Made by a program: the position numbers and the translations under genes. This document shows, in pieces, positions 17,853-28,469 of a stretch of 64,000 bases of DNA. The DNA is from Limnobaculum xujianqingii (GTDB lineage Bacteria > Pseudomonadota > Gammaproteobacteria > Enterobacterales > Enterobacteriaceae), in the NCBI RefSeq assembly GCF_013394855.1, contig NZ_JABMLK010000001.1:434001-498000 (forward strand), in the 5' to 3' direction. Numbering within the stretch: the first letter of the stretch is position 1; the number at the start of each line of letters is the position of its first letter. The notes beneath the pieces were generated by a model, which was given only the letters and a program-made list of their open reading frames with translations, was not told the DNA's origin and searched no databases.

Positions 17853-19772
17853 TTGGCAGATGATTTCGCACCCAAAGGTGCATTAGCTCAGGCAATTAAA
17901 GGTTTTAAGCCGCGTGAACCGCAGCGTGTAATGGCCAAAGCTATCACTCAGGCAATCAAGAAAAAACAGGAACTGGTGGTGGAAGCAGGTACCGGCACGG
18001 GAAAAACCTATGCTTATCTGGTGCCGGCAATACGTTCTAAACGTAAGGTTATCATCTCAACCGGCTCAAAAGCCTTGCAAGACCAACTGTTTGCTCGTGA
18101 CTTGCCAACGGTAGCTACCGCACTGGAATTTAACGGTAAGCTGGCGCTGTTGAAAGGGCGTTCTAATTATCTGTGTCTTGAGCGCATGGAACAGCAGTCA
18201 ATGACCGGTGGAGAACTGACGAATTCAACCCTCAACGATCTGGTGAATTTGCGCCGTTGGTCATCCAGCACCGTAGATGGTGATGTCAGCACCTGTACTC
18301 AGGTGGCTGAAGATAGTTATATCTGGCCTCTGGTCACCAGTACTAATGACAATTGTTTAGGTAGCGACTGCCCATATTATAAAGAGTGTTTTGTGGTCAA
18401 AGCTCGCCGTCGGGCGATGGATGCGGATCTGGTGGTGGTTAACCATCACCTGTTTTTAGCTGACATTGTGGTGAAAGAGACCGGTTTTGCTGAGCTGATC
18501 CCGAATGCCGATGTCATGATTTTTGACGAGGCCCATCAATTGCCAGATATTGCCAGTCAATATTTTGGTCAGCAGGTTACCAGTCGTCAGCTACTGGATT
18601 TGGCAAAAGATATTATTATCGCTTACCGCACTGAAGTGCGGGATATGGCACAGTTACAAAAAAGCGCCGATCGTTTAACTCAAAGTACTCAGGATTTTCG
18701 GCTGGCACTGGGAGAACCTGGCTTCAGAGGCAATCTGCGGGATGTACTGGAGCAACCAGCTATTCAGCGAGCGCTGCTGTTAGTCGATGATGCGCTTACC
18801 TTGTGCTATGACGTAATCAAAATGGCGCTCGGCCGCTCGGCCTTACTGGATGCCGCCTTTGAAAGAGCCACTCAGTATCGTGCGCGCCTCGACCGTTTGA
18901 AAGATGTCACTATTCCCGGCTATAGCTATTGGTACGAATGCGGTGCCCGTCATTTTGTATTGGCCCTGACGCCGCTTTCCGTATCGGATAAATTCCGTGA
19001 TTTAATGGACGAAAAGAAGGGTAGTTGGATTTTTACTTCAGCAACGCTTTCTGTAAATGATTCTCTCGATCACTTCAGTCAACGCTTAGGATTGGAAAAG
19101 GCAGAAAGTTTAATTCTTGCCAGTCCGTTTGATTATGAAACGCAGGCATTGCTGTGTGTACCGCGTTTTCTACCATCGCCAAATCAGTACGGCGGGGCGA
19201 AACAACTGGCGGCAATGCTGCAACCGCTTATTGAAGCCAACGATGGCCGCTGTTTCTTTTTATGTACTTCACATCAAATGATGCGTGACTTAACGGAGGC
19301 CTTCCGTGAGAGCATGACCTTACCGGTACTAATGCAGGGAGAAACCAGCAAAGGCAAACTGCTTTCTCAGTTTGTTGATTCCGGCAATGCATTACTGGTG
19401 GCAACCAACAGTTTCTGGGAAGGGGTGGATGTACGCGGTGATGCGCTCTCTTGCGTCATAATAGATAAGCTCCCGTTTACCTCACCGGATGACCCATTGC
19501 TTAAGGCTCGCATTGAAGACTGTCGCCTGCGTGGCGGTGATCCTTTTAATGACGTTCAGCTTCCGGATGCAGTTATTACCTTGAAACAAGGGGTAGGACG
19601 ACTGATTCGTGATACTGACGATCGTGGCGTTATTGTCATTTGTGATAGTCGATTAGTGATGCGTCCTTACGGAGCTATTTTCCTTAACAGCCTGCCACCG
19701 GCTCCCAGAACCCGTGATTTGACCAAAGCGATTGAGTTTCTTCATCAACGATCAAAGTCTGATGTTGAATAA
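17853..19772 (+). CDS. yoaA: DinG-family ATP-dependent helicase YoaA
   Basis: A 639-residue XPD/DinG-like Fe-S superfamily 2 helicase. Walker A AGTGTGKT (residues 45-52), a four-cysteine [4Fe-4S] cluster (C108, C168, C173, C179), the DEAH box FDEAHQ, and motif VI QGVGRLIRDTDD are all present. E. coli YoaA acts with HolC in repair of replication gaps. The start is TTG at 17853, supported by the E. coli N-terminus (M-x-D-D-F-A-P); no ATG is available near it. I found no LexA box upstream. Confidence 0.95.
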   Translation: MADDFAPKGALAQAIKGFKPREPQRVMAKAITQAIKKKQELVVEAGTGTGKTYAYLVPAIRSKRKVIISTGSKALQDQLFARDLPTVATALEFNGKLALLKGRSNYLCLERMEQQSMTGGELTNSTLNDLVNLRRWSSSTVDGDVSTCTQVAEDSYIWPLVTSTNDNCLGSDCPYYKECFVVKARRRAMDADLVVVNHHLFLADIVVKETGFAELIPNADVMIFDEAHQLPDIASQYFGQQVTSRQLLDLAKDIIIAYRTEVRDMAQLQKSADRLTQSTQDFRLALGEPGFRGNLRDVLEQPAIQRALLLVDDALTLCYDVIKMALGRSALLDAAFERATQYRARLDRLKDVTIPGYSYWYECGARHFVLALTPLSVSDKFRDLMDEKKGSWIFTSATLSVNDSLDHFSQRLGLEKAESLILASPFDYETQALLCVPRFLPSPNQYGGAKQLAAMLQPLIEANDGRCFFLCTSHQMMRDLTEAFRESMTLPVLMQGETSKGKLLSQFVDSGNALLVATNSFWEGVDVRGDALSCVIIDKLPFTSPDDPLLKARIEDCRLRGGDPFNDVQLPDAVITLKQGVGRLIRDTDDRGVIVICDSRLVMRPYGAIFLNSLPPAPRTRDLTKAIEFLHQRSKSDVE

Positions 19773-19858
19773 AACTGCTCACCTAATGAATAACAACCAT
19801 CATCAATATGATATGATTGGCGGATTATTTTTATTTGTAATCCCGCCTGAGGTTTTCT

Positions 19859-20560
19859 ATGTCAACGCGAATTCTTGCGCTTGATGCAGCCACAGAAGCG
19901 TGCTCCGTCGCCATCTGGAATGACGGTAAAGTTCATGCTTTGTACGAACTGTGTCCTCGTGAACATACCCAACGTATTTTGCCTATGGTCCAGCAGATTT
20001 TAGCTGAAACCGGGTTAACTCTGGCCCATATGGACGCTCTGGCTTTTGGCCGTGGTCCGGGTAGTTTTACCGGTGTTCGAATTGGTATCGGTATTGCTCA
20101 AGGATTAGCTTTAGGAGCTGACTTACCCATGATTGGTGTTTCAACCCTGAATACCATGGCTCAGGGTGCTTATCGCATGACCGGAATGACACAAATTCTG
20201 ACCGCCATCGATGCCCGAATGGGGGAAGTTTACTGGGGGCAATATCAACGATCGTCACAGGGTGAGTGGAGCCTGGTTAACCCTGAGCAGGTTCTGTCAC
20301 CGCAGCAGGTCAAAGAACAGTTAAAGTCAACGCATGGTGAATGGGCTATCGCCGGTACCGGATGGGAAACTTATCCTGATATGGCTGACGGCACCGATGT
20401 GATAATTCGTAACGGTAAAATGCCGTTGCCGCAGGCGGAAGATATGTTGCCTTTAGCCGTTTCCTGCTGGAAAAAAGGCGAAACTCAAGCGGTAGAATCA
20501 GCAGAGCCGGTCTATTTACGTAATGAAGTAACCTGGAAAAAACTACCGGATCGGGAATAA
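19859..20560 (+). CDS. tsaB: tRNA t6A biosynthesis protein TsaB
   Basis: A 233-residue protein of the ASKHA/Gcp fold, a catalytically inactive paralogue of TsaD. It bridges TsaD and TsaE to make N6-threonylcarbamoyladenosine at position 37 of ANN-decoding tRNAs. The N-terminal [16 protein letters not shown] and [16 protein letters not shown] blocks are conserved. TGAGG lies 6 bases before the ATG. fadD follows after 184 bases; E. coli's intervening yeaY is absent. Confidence 0.95.
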   Translation: MSTRILALDAATEACSVAIWNDGKVHALYELCPREHTQRILPMVQQILAETGLTLAHMDALAFGRGPGSFTGVRIGIGIAQGLALGADLPMIGVSTLNTMAQGAYRMTGMTQILTAIDARMGEVYWGQYQRSSQGEWSLVNPEQVLSPQQVKEQLKSTHGEWAIAGTGWETYPDMADGTDVIIRNGKMPLPQAEDMLPLAVSCWKKGETQAVESAEPVYLRNEVTWKKLPDRE

Positions 20561-20641
20561 ACGGAAACTACCGTCGTTTTCCCCCTATATTTTTGTCAGA
20601 GAATGTAATTTTTTGATATTACAGTAGTAATAGAATATTAG

Positions 20642-20658
20642 CCTATGGTAACCATAGG
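20642..20658. promoter_or_regulatory. perfect palindrome upstream of fadD
   Basis: CCTATGGT-A-ACCATAGG, an 8-1-8 perfect dyad 86 bases before fadD. Its shape suits an operator. FadR sites are TGGTnnnACCA-like; here the central spacer is one base rather than three, so assignment to FadR is doubtful. Confidence 0.4.
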
Positions 20659-20744
20659 GTTAAGTTCACTGTAATGAGCCTTATTCTGTTTAAAGAATAA
20701 CAACCACAGAATGAAGGTAAGATGCCAGATACAGGAGTATTTCA

Positions 20745-22433
20745 TTGAATAAGGTATGGTTATCCCGTTATCCCAAAGATGTTCCGGCAGAGATAGATGC
20801 TCAACGCTACTCATCACTGGCGGATATGTTTGAAAATGCGGTAAATCGCTTTGCCGATCAGCCTGCTTATATTAATCAGGGAAAGGTAATGACTTTCCGT
20901 CGATTAGAGAAGCGCAGCCGGGCTTTTGCCGCCTACCTGCAAAATTCACTGGGATTGAAAAAAGGTGACAGGGTAGCGGTAATGATGCCAAACCTGTTGC
21001 AATATCCTATCGTACTGTTTGGTATTCTGCGTGCGGGTATGGTGGTGGTGAATGTGAATCCACTGTATACCCCAAGAGAGCTTGAACATCAGTTAAATGA
21101 CTGTGGTGCTAAAGCAATTGTGATTGTGTCAAACTTTGCCCATACGCTGGAAAAAGTGGTTAAGCAGACGCAAATCGAACACGTGATTCTCAGCGGCCTG
21201 GGCGATCAACTCTCCGTTGGTAAACGATCTCTGGTTAACTTTGTTGTTAAGTACATAAAAAAATTGGTGCCGAAATACAATTTACCAGGCGCAATATCAT
21301 TTCGCAGTGCTTTACATAAGGGTCGTAATCAGCAGTATATTAAACCACGCTTATCACCTGACGATCTGGCTTTGCTGCAATATACCGGTGGAACCACCGG
21401 AGTGGCCAAAGGTGCAATGTTGACCCACGGAAACCTGCTGGCTAACATGGAACAAGCCCGCGCAGCCTATATTCCATTGCTAATTGTAGGTCAGGAACTG
21501 GTAGTAACGGCTTTGCCGCTTTATCATATTTTTGCTTTAACCGTAAACTGTCTGCTGTTTCTTGAGGTGGGGGGATGTAACCTGCTCATTACCAATCCAC
21601 GTGATTTAAAAGGCATGGTAAAAGAGCTTTCTCGTTATCCATTCTCCGCATTGACCGGAGTAAATACTCTGTTTAATGCTCTCATCAATGATGAAGATTT
21701 CCGGGAGTTGGATTTTAGCCATCTGCGTATTACCGTTGGTGGAGGAATGTCGGTTCAGCGCAGCGTCGCAGATCGTTGGCAGCAGTTGACCGGAACTCAT
21801 TTGCTGGAAGGTTATGGTCTGACTGAGTGTTCGCCATTAGTTGCGGGTAATCCTTATGATTTACAGCAATACAGCGGCAGTATCGGTCTACCGGTTGCTT
21901 CTACGGAAATTCGCCTGGTTGACGATCGGGGTATTGATGTACCAGAAGGGCAAGCGGGTGAGCTTTGGGTCAAAGGCCCACAGGTAATGCAAGGGTACTG
22001 GAATCGCCCTGAAGCCACCAACGAAGTGTTAAAAGATGGTTGGCTGGCAACCGGTGATATTGTGGTGATGGACGAGCAGGGATTTATGAAGATTGTCGAT
22101 CGCAAAAAAGACATGATTCTGGTTTCCGGATTTAATGTTTATCCTAATGAAATTGAAGAAGTGGTAGCCAGTCACGCTAAAGTACTGGAAGTGGCTGCCA
22201 TTGGTGTACCAAATGAAGTTTCCGGCGAAACCGTGAAAATTTATGTGGTTAAAAGAGATCCAAGTCTGACTAAGGATGAACTTTTAGCTCATTGTCGCAG
22301 TGGATTAACCGGCTATAAAATTCCGCGAATTGTTGAATTTCGTGATGAATTGCCTAAGTCTAATGTGGGTAAGATCCTACGTAAGGATCTGCGTGACGAA
22401 GCCATTAAGCAGCAAGCGGGTAATAAAGAGTAA
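20745..22433 (+). CDS. fadD: long-chain fatty acid-CoA ligase
   Basis: A 562-residue acyl-CoA synthetase that activates imported long-chain fatty acids (ATP + CoA) at the inner membrane for beta-oxidation. The AMP-binding motif [13 protein letters not shown], the YGLTECSP block and the fatty-acyl signature [27 protein letters not shown] are intact. It starts with TTG at 20745, with AGGAG 7 bases upstream; E. coli fadD also uses UUG. FadR, encoded at 32361, is its expected regulator. Confidence 0.97.
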   Translation: MNKVWLSRYPKDVPAEIDAQRYSSLADMFENAVNRFADQPAYINQGKVMTFRRLEKRSRAFAAYLQNSLGLKKGDRVAVMMPNLLQYPIVLFGILRAGMVVVNVNPLYTPRELEHQLNDCGAKAIVIVSNFAHTLEKVVKQTQIEHVILSGLGDQLSVGKRSLVNFVVKYIKKLVPKYNLPGAISFRSALHKGRNQQYIKPRLSPDDLALLQYTGGTTGVAKGAMLTHGNLLANMEQARAAYIPLLIVGQELVVTALPLYHIFALTVNCLLFLEVGGCNLLITNPRDLKGMVKELSRYPFSALTGVNTLFNALINDEDFRELDFSHLRITVGGGMSVQRSVADRWQQLTGTHLLEGYGLTECSPLVAGNPYDLQQYSGSIGLPVASTEIRLVDDRGIDVPEGQAGELWVKGPQVMQGYWNRPEATNEVLKDGWLATGDIVVMDEQGFMKIVDRKKDMILVSGFNVYPNEIEEVVASHAKVLEVAAIGVPNEVSGETVKIYVVKRDPSLTKDELLAHCRSGLTGYKIPRIVEFRDELPKSNVGKILRKDLRDEAIKQQAGNKE

Positions 22434-22452
22434 CCGGCTTGTGATGAAACAT

Positions 22453-22480
22453 AAATAACGCCGGAAATCCGGCGTTATTT
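22453..22480 (+). terminator. rho-independent terminator after fadD
   Basis: A perfect 12-base stem AAATAACGCCGG/CCGGCGTTATTT with an AAAT loop. The terminal U-tract is short (TTT), but stem strength makes termination likely before rnd. Confidence 0.75.
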
Positions 22481-22512
22481 ATGCCAGAAACTAACAAACA
22501 AGAGATTATGTT

Positions 22513-23646
22513 TTGGATTATCAACTGATAACAACTGATGACGAATTACAGCAGGTTTGCGAACGTGCCAGTCAGGTTTCACGCATTGCGTTAGATACCG
22601 AATTTGTTCGAACCCGCACTTATTACCCTCAGTTAGGGTTGATTCAACTTTATGATGGTGAACAGCTCGTTTTAATCGATCCGCTGAATATTCAGCAATG
22701 GGAGCCGTTTCGCGCACTATTGATTAATCCAAAGGTTATTAAGTTTCTTCATGCCTGCAGTGAAGATCTGGAAGTCTTTCTCCATGAGTTTGGTGTATTG
22801 CCTGAACCCATGATCGATACTCAAATACTGGCGGCATTCAATCAACGTTCGCTTTCTACCGGATTTGCGGCATTGGTTGCGGAGTATCTGGATATTGAAC
22901 TGGATAAAAGCGAATCCCGAACCGATTGGCTGGCGCGTCCATTGACCGAAAGACAATGTATTTATGCGGCAGCGGATGTTTTCTACCTGTTGCCCATTGC
23001 TGATGCCATTTTGCAAGAGACTGAACAATTAAAATGGCTGGATGCTGCGAAAAATGAATGCATCATGATGAGTAAGCGCCGCTGTGAGCAGCTTACTCCT
23101 GAAGACGCCTATATTGATATTAATAACGCCTGGCAGCTCAATAACCGCCAGTTGGGTTGTCTGAAGCTGTTAGCCGCCTGGCGTTTGAATTATGCTCGCG
23201 AGCGGGATATGGCGGTTAACTTTGTGGTCAGGGAAGAGAACCTGTGGCAAGTAGCCAGACATCAGCCTTCATCAATGGGAGAGCTGGAACCGTTAGGATT
23301 AAGTGGGCCGGAAATTCGTTACCACGGTAGAACCATGCTGCGTTTAGTGGCTGAAGGGCTGCAATTGCCAGAAGAAGCCTTACCGGAAAAGATATCGCGT
23401 ATTGTGGATCACGCAGGCTATAAGAAAGTATTTAAAGATATTAAAACTCTGATCCAGACTATTTCTGGTGAAAGTGGGCTGAATGTTGAGCTTCTGGCAT
23501 CACGCCGCCAGATTAACCAGTTACTGAAGTTTTTTTGGCAACAGGATGCCAGTGAACAACCAGAGTTGATGCAAGGATGGCGCGGAGAATTAATGCGTGA
23601 ACGTTTAGCTGCACTGCTTGAACAGGAAGCCAGGCCTTTTATGTAG
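22513..23646 (+). CDS. rnd: ribonuclease D
   Basis: A 377-residue 3'-5' exoribonuclease that trims tRNA and small RNA 3' ends. The DEDD catalytic residues lie in ALDTEFVRT, HACSEDLEVF and ADVFYLLP, and the HRDC domains follow from about residue 210 (AWRLNYARERDMAVNFVV). The start is TTG at 22513 with AAGAG about 8 bases upstream, the same unusual UUG start known for E. coli rnd. An ATG at 22508 is out of frame. Confidence 0.95.
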   Translation: MDYQLITTDDELQQVCERASQVSRIALDTEFVRTRTYYPQLGLIQLYDGEQLVLIDPLNIQQWEPFRALLINPKVIKFLHACSEDLEVFLHEFGVLPEPMIDTQILAAFNQRSLSTGFAALVAEYLDIELDKSESRTDWLARPLTERQCIYAAADVFYLLPIADAILQETEQLKWLDAAKNECIMMSKRRCEQLTPEDAYIDINNAWQLNNRQLGCLKLLAAWRLNYARERDMAVNFVVREENLWQVARHQPSSMGELEPLGLSGPEIRYHGRTMLRLVAEGLQLPEEALPEKISRIVDHAGYKKVFKDIKTLIQTISGESGLNVELLASRRQINQLLKFFWQQDASEQPELMQGWRGELMRERLAALLEQEARPFM

Positions 23647-23675
23647 GTTAGGTAGAAATGTCCGGATTAAAACAG

Positions 23676-23699
23676 AAAACCGCCGTTTAAGGCGGTTTT
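23676..23699. terminator. bidirectional terminator between rnd and minE
   Basis: A 9-base stem AAAACCGCC/GGCGGTTTT with T and A runs outside. It lies between convergent rnd and minCDE. Confidence 0.9.
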
Positions 23700-23730
23700 T
23701 CTCATTTGATAACGCTAAAAATTGCTACGC

Positions 23731-24000
23731 TTAACGCTTAGCTTCATCATTTTCAGGTAGCGTCACGTTAAGTTCCAGCACCGAGATATCATCACCTTTT
23801 TGCTCCAGCTGTACGGTAACCATTTCCGGGTCAATCTGCACATATTTGCAGATAACCTCAAGCAGGTCACGCTTCAACTGAGGTAAGTAGTGCGGCTCAC
23901 TATCACCGCGACGACGTTCCGCAACGATAATTTGTAGCCGCTCTTTAGCGATATTGGCGGTTGGCTTTTTACGGGACAGGAAAAAATCTAACAATGCCAT
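23731..24000 (-). CDS. minE: cell division topological specificity factor MinE
   Basis: An 89-residue protein. The N-terminal [23 protein letters not shown] contains the membrane-targeting amphipathic stretch and the MinD-binding, anti-MinCD region; the rest is the dimeric beta-domain. MinE stimulates MinD ATPase and drives pole-to-pole oscillation. It is the last gene of minCDE, 3 bases after minD. Confidence 0.97.
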   Translation of the reverse strand: MALLDFFLSRKKPTANIAKERLQIIVAERRRGDSEPHYLPQLKRDLLEVICKYVQIDPEMVTVQLEQKGDDISVLELNVTLPENDEAKR

Positions 24001-24003
24001 GGC

Positions 24004-24819
24004 TTATGCCCCTCCAAACAGTCGCTTTAACAGACCTTTCTTCTCTTCAGTCAGGAAACGGAATGGTATTTCTGCACCTAACAAACGCTCAACGGTATCC
24101 GCATAAGCTAAGCCAGCATCAGATTCGGTATCCAGAATAACAGGTTCACCCTGGTTGGAAGCACGCAACACTGACGGGCTTTCTGGAATAACACCCAACA
24201 GAGGAATACGCAGAATTTCCAGTACGTCTTCAACGCTTAACATATCACCACGGTTAACGCGGCCTGGGTTATAGCGGGTAACCAGCAAATGTTCTTTAAT
24301 GGGTTCCTGGCCATTTTCAGCACGGCGGGATTTTGATGCCAGAATACCGAGAATACGGTCGGAGTCACGTACTGATGAAACTTCCGGGTTAGTTGTGATA
24401 ATGGCTTCATCTGCGAAATACAGCGCCATCAGGGCTCCGCTTTCGATACCGGCCGGAGAGTCACAAACGATAAAATCGAACTCCATCTCACCCAAGTCTG
24501 CCAGAACCTTTTCCACGCCTTCTTTAGTTAATGCATCTTTGTCGCGAGTTTGGGATGCAGGCAGAATATAGAGATTTTCTGTACGTTTATCTTTTATCAG
24601 CGCCTGATTAAGCGAGGCATCACCCTGAATAACGTTAACAAAGTCATATACGACACGGCGTTCACATCCCATGATTAAGTCGAGATTACGCAGTCCGATA
24701 TCAAAATCGATAACGACAGTTTTATTTCCTTTTTGTGCTAAACCAGTTGCAATGGCAGCGCTGGAGGTGGTTTTACCAACGCCCCCCTTACCGGAAGTAA
24801 CAACAATAATTCGTGCCAT
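24004..24819 (-). CDS. minD: septum site-determining ATPase MinD
   Basis: A 271-residue membrane-associating ATPase with a deviant Walker A (KGGVGKTTSS, residues 11-20), switch motifs VIDFDIGLRNLD and VCDSPAGIE, and the C-terminal amphipathic membrane-targeting helix (EEKKGLLKRLFGG). It recruits MinC to the membrane and oscillates under MinE control so that Z-rings form only at midcell. It sits between minC and minE in one operon. Confidence 0.97.
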   Translation of the reverse strand: MARIIVVTSGKGGVGKTTSSAAIATGLAQKGNKTVVIDFDIGLRNLDLIMGCERRVVYDFVNVIQGDASLNQALIKDKRTENLYILPASQTRDKDALTKEGVEKVLADLGEMEFDFIVCDSPAGIESGALMALYFADEAIITTNPEVSSVRDSDRILGILASKSRRAENGQEPIKEHLLVTRYNPGRVNRGDMLSVEDVLEILRIPLLGVIPESPSVLRASNQGEPVILDTESDAGLAYADTVERLLGAEIPFRFLTEEKKGLLKRLFGGA

Positions 24820-24842
24820 AAGGTGTTCCTTGTAAATAAGGC

Positions 24843-25520
24843 TTAATTTAATGATTCAATAGTTAAAATGTTATCTTGCAAAAACAGTCTTGCGCCGCGC
24901 TCATAGAATGTAGATGGAATTCTGTCACTTAGCCAATATTCACCGGCAACAGAGACTAATTCAGCAGCAAGCTGGGTACAAAAAACCTGACTGGTCACAT
25001 CGCCACTGGCACCCGCCAGCGCGCGACCACGCATCATACCGTAGACATGAATATTGCCATCGGCAATCAGCTCAGCACCTGAACTAACCGAACTAATAAC
25101 CACAAGGTCGCAACCGCGAGCATAAATTTGCTGACCGGTACGAACGGGAGTGCTGATTATTCGGGTTTTTGGTGGAGGAGGAGGTGGTGGTGCAGCTTTG
25201 GTTACTTTTCCTGCTTTGCCTTCTGTCAGTAGCGGTAAACCGGCAGATTGGATAGAGCGTTTTTGTTCATCACTATGAAAACCACTTACACCAACCACGC
25301 GTAAGCCAGCATCCATTACTGCTCGCTGCACTTGCAACCAATCAGCATCAGGTGTGAGTGCAGCAACGTTCAAAACCACGGGTGCATTCTGCAAAAAAGC
25401 GGGAGCTTGCTTCACCTTTTCAGTTAAAGCTTCGCGAATGATATTCGGTTCTGAATGATTCAAATGAACAACAGACAGAGTAAAACTGCTGCCTTTCAAT
25501 TCAACTGGCGATTGTGACAT
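24843..25520 (-). CDS. minC: septum site-determining protein MinC
   Basis: A 225-residue inhibitor of FtsZ assembly. The N-terminal domain (~1-105) and C-terminal beta-helix dimerisation/MinD-binding domain (~122-225, [15 protein letters not shown], then [16 protein letters not shown]) are joined by a proline run (seven consecutive Pro near residues 111-117). First gene of minCDE; divergent from ycgL. Confidence 0.97.
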   Translation of the reverse strand: MSQSPVELKGSSFTLSVVHLNHSEPNIIREALTEKVKQAPAFLQNAPVVLNVAALTPDADWLQVQRAVMDAGLRVVGVSGFHSDEQKRSIQSAGLPLLTEGKAGKVTKAAPPPPPPPKTRIISTPVRTGQQIYARGCDLVVISSVSSGAELIADGNIHVYGMMRGRALAGASGDVTSQVFCTQLAAELVSVAGEYWLSDRIPSTFYERGARLFLQDNILTIESLN

Positions 25521-25670
25521 CTATCCTACTCAGTTTTTGGCTCCCGCTATTATAGCCAGAGCGCTGTTTTAATGTTCAATATTGTAAAATGCACGAACGT
25601 ATAACAGCATGTTATAGTTAGCGGCATATCTAGGCAAGTCAATGACTCAATTAATTAGAGCGAAAGAACA

Positions 25671-25940
25671 ATGTTGTGTGCAATTTATCGTAGCAATAAA
25701 CGCGATCAGACCTATCTTTATATTGAACAGAAGGATGACTTTTCCAAAATCCCTGAAGCATTGATGAATAGTTTTGGTAAACCTGTGTTTGTGATGACTC
25801 TGGAATTAGAGCAAAGAGCGAAATTGGCCTCGGCAGATATTGCCAGAGTGAAACAAGATTTGATTGAACAGGGATTCTATTTACAGGTACCACCTCCGGT
25901 TGAAAGCCTGCTAAAAACCCCTGATGATTTTGACGATTAA
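25671..25940 (+). CDS. ycgL: YcgL domain protein
   Basis: An 89-residue small acidic cytoplasmic protein, beginning M-L-C-A-I-Y-R-S and ending in Asp-rich PDDFDD, matching E. coli YcgL. Its precise function is unknown. It is divergent from minC, as in E. coli. Confidence 0.92.
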   Translation: MLCAIYRSNKRDQTYLYIEQKDDFSKIPEALMNSFGKPVFVMTLELEQRAKLASADIARVKQDLIEQGFYLQVPPPVESLLKTPDDFDD

Positions 25941-26042
25941 TCCGCATTTAGATTTTAACAAAAATGATTTGATATTGTTTTTCGTTTTCATGGCCTTGTA
26001 AAAATAGATTTATTTATGCGGTTTGCGTCAGAATAATTTGGG

Positions 26043-27089
26043 ATGAAGATAGTGAAATTATCAATGATAGCCTGGTTGACAGGTGTGGTTCTACTGGCCG
26101 GATGTAGCGGTAAAACCCTTCAGGCTCAACCCATTATCAAAAATACTGCAACCAGTGCTCCAACAGCGGAACAGAGTACCGCTTATAATGAGTCTCAGTT
26201 TCCTGCCTATGTAGAAAAACTCAAGGCCAGAGCATTGAGCGAAGGCATCAGCCAGCAAACTATCGATCGGGCGTTTGCGAATGTCTATTTTCTCAGTCGC
26301 GTAATTGATTCAGATAAAAACCAGTTAGAGAAAAAGATCACACTTGATGATTATCTGCAGAGAGTGTTACCAGACTGGAAAATAGATCGTGCTCGCCAAA
26401 TGTATCAAGCTAATAAAAGTAAACTCAATAAAGCCAGTAAACGCTCTGGCGTACCGGCCAGCTATATTGTGGCGCTATGGGGTATGGAGAGTACTTTTGG
26501 TAAACGTCAGGGGAAAGAAGATATTATCTCTGCCTTAGCGACATTAGCTTTTGAAGGACGCCGCGAAGAGTTTTTTACCAAACAGTTGATAGCCGCGCTG
26601 CAAATTTTACAACAGGGTCATATTCAGGCTGATAAATTTAAAGGCTCATGGGCAGGGGCAATGGGACAATGCCAGTTTATGCCGACCTCATTCCTTAAAT
26701 ATGGGCTGGATGGTAATGGTGACGGGCGGATTGATATCTGGAATGACAAGGATGATGTATTCGCCTCAACGGCAAATTATCTGGCGACTGAAGGCTGGAA
26801 CTCCAATGAAGGTTGGGGACAAGAGGTCAAATTAACCAAAGCACTGACTGATGCAGCTATCGGACTGGAAGATGCTAAAGCGAAGAGCGTCGCCGAGTGG
26901 CAGAAACAGGGTATTGTTCTTTCACATAAAGTTCCCGGAAAGCAGCAGGCCTGGATCATACAGCCTGATGATGCACAGGGGAGAACGTTTATGGTATTTA
27001 ACAATTTCCGAACCATTATGCACTGGAACCGTTCTACCTACTTTGCGATCAGTATCGGTACTTTGGCAGATAAAGTTGTACAAAACTAA
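26043..27089 (+). CDS. lytic murein transglycosylase (MltB family lipoprotein)
   Basis: A 348-residue protein with a lipoprotein signal (lipobox L-L-A-G-C, Cys21) and an SLT-like domain. It contains SYIVALWGMESTFGKRQG with the catalytic Glu, and GAMGQCQFMPTSFLKYGLDGNGDGRIDIWN, typical of family 3 (MltB) enzymes that cleave MurNAc-GlcNAc bonds and form 1,6-anhydroMurNAc. It is inserted between ycgL and ycgM, which are adjacent in E. coli. The ATG at 26043 lacks a clear Shine-Dalgarno; GTG 26052 is an alternative. Whether it is the cell's main MltB or a paralogue cannot be told. Confidence 0.88.
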   Translation: MKIVKLSMIAWLTGVVLLAGCSGKTLQAQPIIKNTATSAPTAEQSTAYNESQFPAYVEKLKARALSEGISQQTIDRAFANVYFLSRVIDSDKNQLEKKITLDDYLQRVLPDWKIDRARQMYQANKSKLNKASKRSGVPASYIVALWGMESTFGKRQGKEDIISALATLAFEGRREEFFTKQLIAALQILQQGHIQADKFKGSWAGAMGQCQFMPTSFLKYGLDGNGDGRIDIWNDKDDVFASTANYLATEGWNSNEGWGQEVKLTKALTDAAIGLEDAKAKSVAEWQKQGIVLSHKVPGKQQAWIIQPDDAQGRTFMVFNNFRTIMHWNRSTYFAISIGTLADKVVQN

Positions 27090-27244
27090 GCGCTTAATCT
27101 AAGTTTTTGTTACCGATGTAATGATACTATCGGACGATAACAATCGGACTACGCCAAATGGCCCGGCATAATGTCGGGTTGAGAACAATAATAAATCACT
27201 ACATTGATAAAATCAGACAAAGGTTATGAAGGAGTAGCAATCAT

Positions 27245-27901
27245 ATGTATCAACATCGGGATTGGCAGGGTGACCTGTTAGAGTTACCTGTGAGCAAAGT
27301 AGTTTGCGTGGGCAAAAATTATTCAGACCATATCAAAGAGATGGGGGATAACACGCCTCAACAGCCGCTACTGTTCATTAAGCCTGAAACGGCGTTATGC
27401 GATATTACTCAGCCAATAGCAATTCCGGATGGATTCGGTTCTGTCCATTATGAAGTGGAGCTGGCGGTACTCATTGGTTTGCCGCTGAAGAATGCTGATG
27501 AAGGGCGGGTTGCTAATGCTATTGTAGGATACGGCATTGCTATTGATTTAACTCTGCGTGATTTGCAGGCAGAGTGCAAAAAAGCGGGCGAACCTTGGGA
27601 AAAAGCCAAAGCATTTGATAATTCTTGTCCTATTTCAGGCTTTATTCCGGTAGGGCAGTTTGGTGATGCCCAACAGGCTTCATTATCGTTGTCGATTAAT
27701 GGTCAGGTGCGCCAGAACGGGAATACTCGGGAGATGATCACCCCAATTCTGCCGCTGATTTCCTACATGAGTCGCTTCTTTACGCTGCGTCCTGGCGATA
27801 TCGTATTAACCGGTACTCCTTCAGGGGTTGGCCCGATTGAGCATGGTGATAACTTCATCGTTGCGCTTAATGGTAAAGAAATTACCAGCCGCGTGCTATA
27901 A
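27245..27901 (+). CDS. ycgM: fumarylacetoacetate hydrolase-family protein YcgM
   Basis: A 218-residue FAH-family enzyme with VCVGKNYSDHIKEM, the metal ligands in VHYEVELAVLIG, and LTGTPSGVGPI, matching E. coli YcgM. Family members are oxaloacetate decarboxylases/acylpyruvases or FAH-like hydrolases; the substrate here is not established. GAAGGAG lies upstream of the ATG. A strong terminator follows. Confidence 0.92.
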   Translation: MYQHRDWQGDLLELPVSKVVCVGKNYSDHIKEMGDNTPQQPLLFIKPETALCDITQPIAIPDGFGSVHYEVELAVLIGLPLKNADEGRVANAIVGYGIAIDLTLRDLQAECKKAGEPWEKAKAFDNSCPISGFIPVGQFGDAQQASLSLSINGQVRQNGNTREMITPILPLISYMSRFFTLRPGDIVLTGTPSGVGPIEHGDNFIVALNGKEITSRVL

Positions 27902-27924
27902 TCCTCTTATATCGTCTAAAACAG

Positions 27925-27957
27925 ACGCCTGTAGCTAACCGTTACAGGCGTTTATTT
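27925..27957 (+). terminator. rho-independent terminator after ycgM
   Basis: A 9-base stem ACGCCTGTA/TACAGGCGT with a 9-base loop is followed by TTATTTTT. Confidence 0.85.
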
Positions 27958-27996
27958 TTAGATTAATCCCTTATTTATTAATACCGGAATACCATC

Positions 27997-28443
27997 ATGA
28001 GCCAATCCTTTTTTTGGCAGCAAAAGACGCTGCCTGAGATGACCGATGACGAATGGGAGTCGTTGTGTGACGGATGTGGTCAGTGCTGTCTGAACAAACT
28101 GATTGACGAAGATACCGATGAAATCTATTTCACTAACGTCGCATGCGACCAACTGAATATTAAAAGCTGCCAGTGCAGTAATTACGATCGCCGTTTTGAA
28201 CTGGAAGAAGATTGCATCAAACTTACCCGTGACAATTTACCTACTTTTGAATGGTTACCGCCAACCTGCGCTTATCGTCTGATTGCTGAAGGTAAAGCTT
28301 TACCAGAATGGCATCCGCTGTTGGCTGGTTCTAAATCAGCTATGCATGCTGCCAGAATTTCAGTGCGTCATATTGCGGTACCAGAGAGTGAAGTGATTGA
28401 CTGGCAGGATCATATTTTAAATAAACCCGACTGGGCCAGGTAA
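27997..28443 (+). CDS. ycgN: YcgN family cysteine-cluster protein
   Basis: A 148-residue UPF0260/YkgJ-type protein with a conserved cysteine cluster (CDGCGQCC near residues 24-30, then CDQL, C-Q-C, C-I-K and C-A-Y), suggesting a bound metal or Fe-S centre. It matches E. coli YcgN. Function unknown. It follows ycgM as in E. coli. Confidence 0.92.
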   Translation: MSQSFFWQQKTLPEMTDDEWESLCDGCGQCCLNKLIDEDTDEIYFTNVACDQLNIKSCQCSNYDRRFELEEDCIKLTRDNLPTFEWLPPTCAYRLIAEGKALPEWHPLLAGSKSAMHAARISVRHIAVPESEVIDWQDHILNKPDWAR

Positions 28444-28469
28444 TAAGTTTATTTCTAGAATACAGTACC

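Noticed and set aside
20642..20658. Calling the fadD palindrome a FadR operator
   Set aside because: The spacer between half-sites is one base, not three, so the resemblance is partial.
25140..25200. GGTGGAGGAGG-type repeat as a regulatory element
   Set aside because: It encodes the proline run in the MinC interdomain linker.
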